Source: Actinomycetes bacterium
GTDB lineage: Bacteria > Actinomycetota > Acidimicrobiia > Spongiisociales > UBA5794
Direction: 5' to 3'
Length of the DNA stretch: 6,034 nt
Assembly (NCBI GenBank): GCA_024275815.1
Contig: JAJRYI010000428.1
Location: forward strand, 1-6,034
Shown: positions 1 to 5,065 of the stretch, in pieces
How the letters are laid out: the number at the start of each line of letters is the position of its first letter
How positions within the stretch are numbered: the first letter of the stretch is position 1
Made by a program: the position numbers and the translations under genes
The notes under the pieces: generated by a model
What the model saw: the letters and a program-made list of their open reading frames with translations, nothing else
The model's database searches: none
Told to the model about the DNA's origin: nothing

Positions 1-48
1 ACCGGTTTCCTAAACCGGGTGTCGCAAGTTCGAATCTTGCCGAGGGCG
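1..48 (+). tRNA. tRNA-Arg(CCU), 3' part, truncated by window edge
   Basis: The window opens inside a tRNA. The anticodon stem is CCGGT (2-6) pairing with ACCGG (14-18). It encloses the 7-nt loop TTCCTAA, whose middle gives anticodon CCT at 9-11, so the tRNA reads the arginine codon AGG. A 5-nt variable loop (19-23) follows. The T arm is GCAAG (24-28), loop TTCGAAT (29-35), CTTGC (36-40), a textbook T-psi-C arm. The 3' acceptor strand CGAGGGC (41-47) and discriminator G48 end the gene; the next bases are CCG, so CCA is not encoded. The D arm and 5' acceptor strand lie before the window. AGG is a minor codon in GC-rich genomes and this isoacceptor is normally single copy. Confidence 0.93.
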
Positions 49-50
49 CC

Positions 51-253
51 GATACATCCCACCTCAAGCTGGCCCAGGCTCGAGCCCTGTCGGACCAACA
101 AGCCCATCTGAGCGGGATCGGGCCTTCAGAGCCTGGACACATCACAAAGACCACTCCCCATGAGGCTCTAGCCGTGTACCGCGTTGATCGGCACTCTGAG
201 CAACCCCGGTGGTGCCACGGCAACATCGCTTCAGGCGCCGTATGCTCTCATCC
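51..253. other. Gene-free stretch between tRNA-Arg and the NifX-like gene
   Basis: About 200 bp without a credible coding region; the only open frame here is an antisense run into the next gene. The palindrome GGCTCGAGCC lies at 77-86, flanked so that CAGG (75-78) can pair with CCTG (86-89). A 7-bp inverted repeat pairs AGAGCCT (128-134) with AGGCTCT (153-159). Neither is followed by a T-run, so neither is a convincing intrinsic terminator for the tRNA. There is no duplicate of the tRNA 3' end that would mark an integration site. The right end carries the promoter of the next gene. Confidence 0.5.
241..246 (+). promoter_or_regulatory. Putative -10 box (TATGCT) of a leaderless promoter
   Basis: TATGCT fits the actinobacterial TANNNT -10 pattern and lies exactly 7 nt before the ATG at 254, where transcription would be expected to start. 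No Shine-Dalgarno sequence precedes that ATG, which is consistent with a leaderless mRNA. No good -35 hexamer is visible 16-19 nt upstream. Confidence 0.5.
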
Positions 254-616
254 ATGAAGATCGCATTCCCCACCCGTGACAATGAAACCATCGTCGGCCA
301 CTTCGGGCACATGACTTCTTTCCTCGTCGTCGACATCGACGATGGGGCCGAGACAGCGAGAGAGTCGCACGACATGACGGCTATGCCTGCTTGCGGTGAC
401 GAGCAACAGAGCAGACCCGACTACGTCGTCGGCGTTGCCAAGGACTTCGACGTTGTGATCGCCAACGGCATCGGTGCACCACTCGTCCAGAAGATGCAGG
501 TGGCAGGGGTCGAGGTCGTCCTCACGAGCGATCAGTCGATCGAGAGTGCGCTCACCTCCTACCTTGCTGGCACGCTCGTCAACGAAGCCGGTCTCGCACA
601 CGCGCCACATCACTGA
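254..616 (+). CDS. NifX/NifB-C-like protein (dinitrogenase Fe-Mo cofactor biosynthesis family)
   Basis: This 120-residue protein resembles the small single-domain proteins of the dinitrogenase iron-molybdenum cofactor family (Pfam PF02579: NifX, NafY, NifB C-terminus, and stand-alone members such as Thermotoga TM1290). Visible family features are the opening strand MKIAFPT, the GHFGHMTSFLVVD block (residues 15-27, with the family HFG at 16-18), the VVIANGIG strand-turn (68-74), GVEVVL (85-90) and the closing YLAGTL (103-108). Nitrogenase-associated members bind Fe-S or Fe-Mo clusters; stand-alone members have no settled role. The tail ends AHAPHH, a short version of the histidine-rich tails seen in some members, and there is one cysteine (47). 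No nif gene is nearby, so a link to nitrogen fixation is not supported. The ATG at 254 was chosen because the family begins there and a -10 box sits 7 nt upstream. An in-frame ATG at 242 lies inside that -10 box, and one at 209 adds only arginine-rich sequence. Confidence 0.85.
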   Translation: MKIAFPTRDNETIVGHFGHMTSFLVVDIDDGAETARESHDMTAMPACGDEQQSRPDYVVGVAKDFDVVIANGIGAPLVQKMQVAGVEVVLTSDQSIESALTSYLAGTLVNEAGLAHAPHH

Positions 617-649
617 TGGACCGCCCGATCGCCCCGGTTTCTCCGTCGC

Positions 650-655
650 TACTGT
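650..655 (+). promoter_or_regulatory. Putative -10 box (TACTGT) of a leaderless promoter
   Basis: TACTGT matches TANNNT and lies exactly 7 nt before the ATG at 663, the same geometry as upstream of the NifX-like gene. No purine-rich ribosome binding site is present in the 46 bp between the genes. No strong -35 hexamer is visible. Confidence 0.5.
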
Positions 656-662
656 TGTGCCC

Positions 663-1115
663 ATGAGCGACAGCACTTCCACACAGCCGAACGGATCCGG
701 TGACTTCGAGGTCATCGAGGAAGTACGTGCAGAGCACGTCGAGATCAACCAGGGCGGTGCTGCCCTGGTCCAAGCCGAGACGGTCACGATCACACAGGGT
801 GCTGCACAGTTGATCGAAGCCCGCGAGGTATCGATCTCCCAGGGCGCAGCCCTCGGCGTCGACAGCGATCACACCGTTCTCGAGGGCAGTGCAGCGTTCG
901 TGGTCAACGCGGACACGGCGGAGGTCAACGCGTCGATCGCAGGTTTCGTCGTCTCAGACATCGTCAAGGCGAAGGGCAGCACGATCGGTGTTCTCTTCGC
1001 AGGGACCATAGAAGGTGAGCCGAACGTCAAAGTCGATGCTCGTACGGCTGCAGCGGTGGGAGCCGCTGCCGCGGTCACCTACTTCATCCTGAAGCGACTC
1101 TTCTCCCGGTCCTGA
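663..1115 (+). CDS. Small 15-residue-repeat protein, predicted beta-solenoid with C-terminal membrane helix
   Basis: This 150-residue protein has no function I can name. After a polar N-terminus (1-20) it is built from seven consecutive 15-residue units. An Ala or Ser recurs at 23, 38, 53, 68, 83, 98 and 113, usually followed by an alternating acidic/hydrophobic strand such as AEHVEI, AETVTI and AREVSI. The first three units carry a Gln-Gly turn at 30-31, 45-46 and 60-61 (NQGGA, TQGAA, SQGAA). Such a regular short period suggests a left- or right-handed beta-solenoid, broadly like bactofilin-type scaffolds, although no bactofilin signature is seen. Residues 126-143 form an alanine-rich hydrophobic helix followed by KRLFSRS, a typical cytoplasmic basic stop. 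There is no signal peptide, so a tail-anchored topology with the solenoid outside or inside the membrane is open. The open frame extends upstream to 474, but that part is antisense-like, Ser/Arg-rich and overlaps the preceding gene; the ATG at 663 fits the -10 box. Related QGG-repeat hypothetical proteins occur in actinobacteria and Chloroflexi, from memory. Confidence 0.8.
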   Translation: MSDSTSTQPNGSGDFEVIEEVRAEHVEINQGGAALVQAETVTITQGAAQLIEAREVSISQGAALGVDSDHTVLEGSAAFVVNADTAEVNASIAGFVVSDIVKAKGSTIGVLFAGTIEGEPNVKVDARTAAAVGAAAAVTYFILKRLFSRS

Positions 1116-1120
1116 CACAG

Positions 1121-1134
1121 GACCCAGCGGGGTC
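1121..1134. terminator. Short hairpin between convergent genes, possible bidirectional terminator
   Basis: GACCC (1121-1125) pairs with GGGTC (1130-1134) around loop AGCG, in the 27-bp gap between the stop codons of two convergent genes. An alternative overlapping hairpin pairs GGGG (1129-1132) with CCCC (1136-1139). No T-run follows on either strand, so termination activity is a guess from position. Confidence 0.3.
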
Positions 1135-1142
1135 ACCCCATC

Positions 1143-2330
1143 CTAGGACACGGCCTCAGATGACTGTTCTTGAGGAGACCACAGGAGCACCGTCACGAGC
1201 CCTGCCACGAACGCCACCAGTGACACGATCCACACGCCGGTGTAGTCACCGGTCACATCCACCATCCACCCGAACAACGGTGGCCCTGCTCCGAGTCCGA
1301 TCAGGAATCCGAAGAGAACGACTCCCGATGCCCGCCCGGCGGCAGACGGGCCTGCGAACACGATCAGACCGAGCATCCCGACGGAGTTCCACGATGACGG
1401 GCCGATCCCTGTGAGCACCGCGGCGACCCAGACCAGCCACCACCACTCCGACGACGACATGATGAGCGCAGCCGACCCGGCGATGGCGAGAAGCGCTATG
1501 ACGATCAGTGAAAGCCGGTAAGCGTGTCGACGTTCGGCGTAGTGGGCCCACGCGATCCGTGCAGGCATCGCCGTGATGCCGACGACGGCGACCACCGCTC
1601 CCCCGACCACGACCGACTGCCCGAGCCTCTCCGTCGTGAACAATGCATAGAGCACCGTCACCGAGCCTCCGAAGCCGAGCAGGAACCCGTACGCCGTGAT
1701 CCACCAGATATCGGAGGGAAGACGACTCGAGTCGCGGACCCACGCAACACCGTCGTTCGCCGTCGAGCGCGGGAGGAAGATCCATGCCACCGCCGCCAAC
1801 CCGACGGCGAAGGCGGCGAACAGCATGTAGGCACTCCAACGGCCCCACATGAGGGCCATTGCGGGAACGATCGCGCCACCTACGAACACGAAGGCCTGGA
1901 CACCGGACTGCTTGATGCCTGTGACGATCCCTTGGGAACCGGAAGGCAGATCCTCGGCGATCAGCTTGTTCGTGGCCGGGTTCGCGTTCGATTGTGCGAC
2001 TGCCCCGATCGTCGATGCCACCAGGAGGACGAGCAGCGATGAGGCGACACCGAGGAGGACGAACGCGGTGGCAGACGCAAGTGCGACCACGATCAGGGAG
2101 CTTCTTCCACCGATCCGATCGGTCAACCGCCCGACGAACGGCGACAGGACTGCAGCCCCGACTGTGTTGACAGCGAACGCCAGGCCGAGTTGCGCTCTCG
2201 AGATCCCGAGGTCCTCGATGAAGACGACTGCGATGATCCCAAGCGACAGTGAAGCGAACGTTCCGACACCCATCGCAGAGAACAGGAGCCCGGTGAAAAC
2301 GGCACGCTGTCTCGGGTCTCTGATCGTCAC
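1143..2330 (-). CDS. MFS family transporter
   Basis: This 395-residue protein is a major facilitator superfamily permease, an inner-membrane secondary transporter of a small solute. The length is normal for the 12-helix fold. The N-terminal half shows the MFS motif A loop between helices 2 and 3, GRLTDRIGGR at 67-76. The block NPATNKLIAEDLPSGSQG (117-134), with GIKQSGVQ at 138-145, lies in the helix 4/5 region and recalls members of the CynX/NimT-like and related anion or drug exporter groups. A polar loop at about 188-206 divides the halves. In the second half the motif A equivalent (about 258-272) is degenerate. Substrate cannot be read from the sequence. The start is a GTG at 2330; the next in-frame Met is residue 20, inside the first helix, so the GTG is needed for a complete helix 1. 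A GATACT box lies 6 nt upstream and no ribosome binding site is visible. The gene is 79 bp downstream of the unrecognised gene on the same strand and convergent with the solenoid gene. Confidence 0.92.
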   Translation of the reverse strand: MTIRDPRQRAVFTGLLFSAMGVGTFASLSLGIIAVVFIEDLGISRAQLGLAFAVNTVGAAVLSPFVGRLTDRIGGRSSLIVVALASATAFVLLGVASSLLVLLVASTIGAVAQSNANPATNKLIAEDLPSGSQGIVTGIKQSGVQAFVFVGGAIVPAMALMWGRWSAYMLFAAFAVGLAAVAWIFLPRSTANDGVAWVRDSSRLPSDIWWITAYGFLLGFGGSVTVLYALFTTERLGQSVVVGGAVVAVVGITAMPARIAWAHYAERRHAYRLSLIVIALLAIAGSAALIMSSSEWWWLVWVAAVLTGIGPSSWNSVGMLGLIVFAGPSAAGRASGVVLFGFLIGLGAGPPLFGWMVDVTGDYTGVWIVSLVAFVAGLVTVLLWSPQEQSSEAVS

Positions 2331-2336
2331 TGCACC

Positions 2337-2342
2337 AGTATC
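2337..2342 (-). promoter_or_regulatory. Putative -10 box (GATACT) upstream of the MFS gene
   Basis: Read on the minus strand, GATACT ends 6 nt before the GTG start at 2330, matching TATAAT at four of six positions. The spacing again suggests a leaderless transcript, and it would let the MFS gene be expressed independently of the gene upstream. No clear -35 element is seen. Confidence 0.35.
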
Positions 2343-2400
2343 GCGGTTGAACGGTTCCCGTGTGGAATCCGCAGGGCATCACCGATTCGCCGGCACGTCG

Positions 2401-2409
2401 CTGTGACAG
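2401..2409. repeat. Small palindrome CTGTGACAG next to a stop codon
   Basis: A 9-bp palindrome (CTGT-G-ACAG) directly adjoins the stop codon of the unrecognised gene, in the 79-bp gap before the MFS gene. It is too short for a terminator and could be an operator half or chance. Confidence 0.2.
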
Positions 2410-3138
2410 TCAGGCAAGGAAAGGCAGGTACTCCCCCGGCTGCGCCAGAAACCGGTCGGCGTGCACGACAGTGCTCGCCCCGAGGCTCTTGAACCGCATC
2501 TCGTCGATGTCGTCGATAGATCGGCCGTAGACAACGACTCGGGACTCCATAGCGGCGTCCCTCACGATCGCATCGGCACCGCGTTCCTCTGCACACACGA
2601 CTGCGACCGCAACCGGCTTCGCCGTCGGCATGACGACGGTGCGGTACCCGGACGTCTCGGCATGGGCAACGAGGAATGGCCTGTCCTGTGCTGGACAGAA
2701 CAGCCCGAGGAGAGGCCCTGTGGTGCTGTCCACCAGCCGTGCCATCGCCGCCGCCTTCGCGACCCCCCACCGCAGATGCGCTTCATGGGCCGCAGGGCCG
2801 AGCACCTGGGACGACCCCGGGGACAGCCCGTAGTGGTCCCACGGCGCGAGACGGCGGGCTCCCGTTCCCGCCGGCGGCTCGGGCGCACCGATCAGGCCGA
2901 GCGCACGATCGATCGGGCGCAGGGCCTCCCGGAACAGTTCGAGTGGAGTCGAGTGCTGCTCTGGGACCGGGGTGTCCTCGAGACTGCGGAGCAGCCCATC
3001 GAGAACGCTCGAACCCTCGACGACGGCGTCGGCGAGGATCTCGTCCATTGGAACACCACGCTCTGCAAGCACCGCCACGACGTACACCGGGTACGCCTCG
3101 ACGAACGCATCTCTCAGATCCCTCGATTCGTCCTTCAG
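2410..3138 (-). CDS. Hypothetical protein of unrecognised family, start uncertain
   Basis: I do not recognise this protein. It is about 242 residues if it starts at CTG 3138, 225 from GTG 3087 and 212 from ATG 3048. The sequence is that of a soluble cytoplasmic protein: no signal peptide and no membrane helix. The N-terminal half looks helical (DAFVEAYPVYVVAVLAERG, then a DEILADAVVEG segment). A Pro/Gly-rich linker follows (about 86-100 counting from the CTG). The C-terminal 100 residues alternate strands and helices (GPLLGLFCPAQ, YRTVVMPTAKPVAVAVVCAE, RVVVYGRSIDDIDEMRF, LGASTVVHADRF) like a Rossmann-type alpha/beta domain, but without a recognisable nucleotide-binding glycine motif. The frame is open to 3708, but that part is antisense to the lipoprotein gene and is not coding. 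I favour the CTG because GGAGG (3149-3145) is 6 nt upstream and a TATCGT box precedes it, and no ATG, GTG or TTG lies in frame between there and the lipoprotein start. The frame reads better than the alternative minus-strand frame starting at 3151, which is Arg/Cys-rich. Confidence 0.68.
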   Translation of the reverse strand: MKDESRDLRDAFVEAYPVYVVAVLAERGVPMDEILADAVVEGSSVLDGLLRSLEDTPVPEQHSTPLELFREALRPIDRALGLIGAPEPPAGTGARRLAPWDHYGLSPGSSQVLGPAAHEAHLRWGVAKAAAMARLVDSTTGPLLGLFCPAQDRPFLVAHAETSGYRTVVMPTAKPVAVAVVCAEERGADAIVRDAAMESRVVVYGRSIDDIDEMRFKSLGASTVVHADRFLAQPGEYLPFLA

Positions 3139-3144
3139 AGACTT

Positions 3145-3149
3145 CCTCC
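3145..3149 (-). promoter_or_regulatory. Shine-Dalgarno GGAGG for the unrecognised minus-strand gene
   Basis: On the minus strand GGAGG (3149-3145) is followed by AAGTCT and then CTG at 3138. It is one of only two strong ribosome binding sites seen before the start of a gene in the window. It decides the start: no canonical start codon stands at proper distance in the coding frame, which points to CTG initiation. Confidence 0.45.
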
Positions 3150-3165
3150 ATGTTCCGACATTGAA

Positions 3166-3171
3166 ACGATA
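3166..3171 (-). promoter_or_regulatory. Putative -10 box (TATCGT), leftward promoter
   Basis: TATCGT on the minus strand fits TANNNT. Transcription starting about 7 nt downstream (near 3158) would give a leader of about 20 nt containing the GGAGG site at 3149-3145. It lies back to back with the rightward promoter candidate at 3177-3182. No good -35 is visible. Confidence 0.35.
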
Positions 3172-3176
3172 CCGCC

Positions 3177-3182
3177 TACCAT
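3177..3182 (+). promoter_or_regulatory. Putative -10 box (TACCAT), rightward promoter of the lipoprotein gene
   Basis: TACCAT fits TANNNT and would start transcription near 3190, giving a leader of about 27 nt with the GGAGG site. TTCCGA at 3153-3158 is a poor -35 candidate 18 nt upstream. Only 78 bp separate the divergent start codons, so the two promoters must lie very close together. Confidence 0.35.
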
Positions 3183-3203
3183 CGAACGCATACGCACCAC
3201 GCC

Positions 3204-3208
3204 GGAGG
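3204..3208 (+). promoter_or_regulatory. Shine-Dalgarno GGAGG of the lipoprotein gene
   Basis: GGAGG lies 8 nt before the ATG at 3217. It fixes this ATG as the start although the frame stays open far upstream to 2461, and the signal peptide begins exactly here. Confidence 0.8.
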
Positions 3209-3216
3209 ATCCACCA

Positions 3217-4110
3217 ATGCGCAAGTATCTTTTCCTGACTGTCCTTCTGGCGCTCGCGCTTTCTGCGTGCCGTGTGGAGACGAACGTCCTGCTGTCCATC
3301 GAAGAGGACGGATCGGGTGCCGTCGGTTTCGAGATCGGGATGGACCAGGAGTTCCGCGATCTCATGGAGCAGTCGGGAGGGTCCATCGATGACCTCATCG
3401 GCGAGTTGCCCGACTTCGGAGGGGGCGACGTCACACCGATCACCCGTACCGATGGGGACATGGAGTACGTCGGGGCAACGACGACGATCGACGACATCTC
3501 GGCGTTCGACTTCTCGGGCAGCGGTGGTGAGTTCTTCTCCACCTTCTCCTACGAGTATGACAACAAGTCGGCTTCCCTCGCAGCAACGCTGAGCGCCGGC
3601 GACGCCGCAGGTGACACCGCGGACCTGCCCTTCGACATGTCGTCGCTCACCGGAGACCTGTTCTCTGCGAACGTCGTCGTCTCGATGCCCGGCACCGTCA
3701 TCGAACACAACGCTGACAGGGTTCTCGGCGATGGTACGCTCGTCTGGGAGCTCCCGCTGTCGGGTTCCGTCGATATCTTCGCCAAGTCGACGTTTGGCGG
3801 CAGTTCGAACAGTTGGATCATCTGGGTTCTCCTCGGCGTCCTGCTCGTTGGCATCATCGCCGCCGTCACCGCAACGATCGTTTCACGCAAAGAGTCCCAG
3901 AAGGCTGTCGCCGCTGCAGCAGCGAGTGTGCCTGTTGACTCTGTACCCCCACCACCACCGGTCACCGGCGCGGAGGAACTCACCGTGCCCATCCACGACC
4001 TCCAAGACAGCGCGTCTTTGGCCACCGACATGGGGCCAGAGGAAGCATCCGACGACGTGAGCGACACCGCTCCCCCCGACGATGACGGTGATCAGCCAGA
4101 AACGACCTGA
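3217..4110 (+). CDS. LppM-like lipoprotein with C-terminal transmembrane helix
   Basis: This 297-residue envelope lipoprotein starts with a signal peptide: MRK, a hydrophobic core (residues 4-16) and the lipobox LSAC, so Cys18 would become the lipidated N-terminus after signal peptidase II cleavage. The mature part begins RVETNVLLSIEEDGSGAVGF, resembling the start of the LppM domain of actinobacterial lipoproteins (a beta-rich fold whose first strands follow the lipid Cys). It continues through acidic, Gly/Ser-rich sequence to about 195. A membrane helix spans about 199-223 (WIIWVLLGVLLVGIIAAV core) and is followed by SRK. The remaining 70 or so residues would be cytoplasmic: an Ala-rich helix, a proline run (PPPPPV, 244-249) and an acidic Asp/Glu/Pro-rich tail. 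The molecule is thus held by lipid at one end and a helix at the other. Mycobacterial LppM is linked to envelope and host interaction; that role cannot be transferred here. The last 19 bp overlap the convergent CvpA-CAP gene. Confidence 0.87.
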   Translation: MRKYLFLTVLLALALSACRVETNVLLSIEEDGSGAVGFEIGMDQEFRDLMEQSGGSIDDLIGELPDFGGGDVTPITRTDGDMEYVGATTTIDDISAFDFSGSGGEFFSTFSYEYDNKSASLAATLSAGDAAGDTADLPFDMSSLTGDLFSANVVVSMPGTVIEHNADRVLGDGTLVWELPLSGSVDIFAKSTFGGSSNSWIIWVLLGVLLVGIIAAVTATIVSRKESQKAVAAAAASVPVDSVPPPPPVTGAEELTVPIHDLQDSASLATDMGPEEASDDVSDTAPPDDDGDQPETT

Positions 4111-5063
4111 ACGGCGATGAGGCCGTAAGGCCCCTCGACGACCCCGACGCCGGACAACCGGAACGCAGGGTCGGTGATCAGCACCTCGTAGGCAGCCGCA
4201 GAGGACAGGGCCTCTGTGATGCCTTGAGGTGTTGCCGCCATCGCAACCATCTCCCCGTGGATCGTGCCGGGTATGCCCTGGGCTGCGAGCGCTTCAGCGA
4301 GTCCACCGTCGAGGCTCAAGAGGCCGGACCGGTACACCTGATTGGCTCGAGCAACGGCAACGATGGCGAGGTCGGGAGACCATGCGAGCGGGTCCACCCC
4401 GGCAGTGATCCGGTGACGGTTGATGTCATCGAACACCGCTTGGGCAGCAGCCTGGGACGGCATGAGCGGATCGTCGGAGATGCCCGGGATCGGGATCGGG
4501 AGGGTTCCGGCAGCGAGCCGATCTCCAACTGCCTCGCGAACAGCGATCACCGAACTGAAGATCTGTTCACCGCTGATCGCCGACACGGTCCCTTGAACGA
4601 TTCCCCCCGGTGACACGATCCAAGCACCAACGATCGACGAGTCGATGGATGCATCGACCGACTCGCGGGCACCGTCGGGCATCGGAACTGCCGAAACCAG
4701 TGTCGTCGTGAGCACGACGATCACCAACGCATAGGCACCGCCGACGACTGCGCCACCCACGCGGTTGAGCATCGTCGCTCCGGGAACGACCTTGAGCGCC
4801 GTCGCGATGACTCGCGAGAGGAGTGCTCCCCCCACGACGAGGGCGAGGAACATCACGACGCCACCGATGATGCGTCCTACCTCGTACGGCACGTTTGCCA
4901 TCCCCGTGACGATGCTGCCCAGCACCGGAGAGAAGCGGAAGACGAGCACCGTCCCCACGACTAGGACACCGAGTTCGACGACCTCGCGTACGAGGCCGCG
5001 ACGCCAACCACGCACGATGAGCACGGCGGCGAGCCCGAGGACGACCCAGTCGTAGATCTGCAC
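4092..5063 (-). CDS. CvpA-family membrane protein fused to a degenerate CAP/SCP domain
   Basis: This 323-residue protein joins two domains. Residues 1-125 are a CvpA (colicin V production) membrane domain with four predicted helices at about 3-20, 30-45, 62-86 and 101-125; it opens MQIYDWVVLGLAAVLIVRGWRRG-like, typical of the family (IYD..VL......RG.RRG). A linker with a PIPIPG turn (189-194) leads to a CAP/SCP/PR-1-like domain (about 205-322). That domain shows FDDINRHR (211-218), PLAWSPDLAIVAVARA (225-240), HGE (269-271) and a closing GVGVVEGPYGLIAVQV. The fusion parallels mycobacterial MarP, where a CvpA anchor carries a periplasmic protease, so an extracytoplasmic CAP domain is inferred. 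The metal-binding histidines usual in CAP proteins appear lost. The start is GTG 5063, only 2 nt after the stop of the AI-2E-family gene and without a clear ribosome binding site, so translational coupling is likely. Confidence 0.88.
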   Translation of the reverse strand: MQIYDWVVLGLAAVLIVRGWRRGLVREVVELGVLVVGTVLVFRFSPVLGSIVTGMANVPYEVGRIIGGVVMFLALVVGGALLSRVIATALKVVPGATMLNRVGGAVVGGAYALVIVVLTTTLVSAVPMPDGARESVDASIDSSIVGAWIVSPGGIVQGTVSAISGEQIFSSVIAVREAVGDRLAAGTLPIPIPGISDDPLMPSQAAAQAVFDDINRHRITAGVDPLAWSPDLAIVAVARANQVYRSGLLSLDGGLAEALAAQGIPGTIHGEMVAMAATPQGITEALSSAAAYEVLITDPAFRLSGVGVVEGPYGLIAVQVVSG

Positions 5064-5065
5064 GG

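Noticed and set aside
51..253. Possible integration (att) site or element remnant downstream of the tRNA
   Set aside because: No repeat of the tRNA 3' end, no integrase and no abrupt change in composition are seen in the window.
248..793. A 181-codon minus-strand open frame across the NifX-like and solenoid genes
   Set aside because: It spans two well supported plus-strand genes and the gap between them and shows no family features.
1246..2382. A 378-codon open frame on the minus strand, nearly as long as the MFS gene
   Set aside because: It is the MFS gene read in another frame of the same strand: very rich in Arg, without hydrophobic segments or family motifs, while the other frame encodes a complete MFS permease.
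2461..3216. Upstream extension of the lipoprotein frame to an ATG at 2461
   Set aside because: The extension is antisense to the unrecognised gene, is rich in Arg/His, and would bury the signal peptide; GGAGG and the lipobox fix the start at 3217.
3135..3542. A 135-codon minus-strand frame inside the lipoprotein gene
   Set aside because: Ser/Arg-rich antisense shadow; only its last ATG (3161) is of interest, as the short upstream ORF discussed separately.
3139..3708. Extension of the unrecognised minus-strand frame to an ATG at 3708
   Set aside because: It runs antisense through the lipoprotein gene with low-complexity Arg/Val/Glu sequence typical of the complement of a GC-rich gene.
4484..4500. 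Tandem GGGATC repeat in the CvpA-CAP gene
   Set aside because: It is a short codon-level repeat encoding the Pro-Ile-Pro-Ile linker, not a mobile or regulatory repeat.
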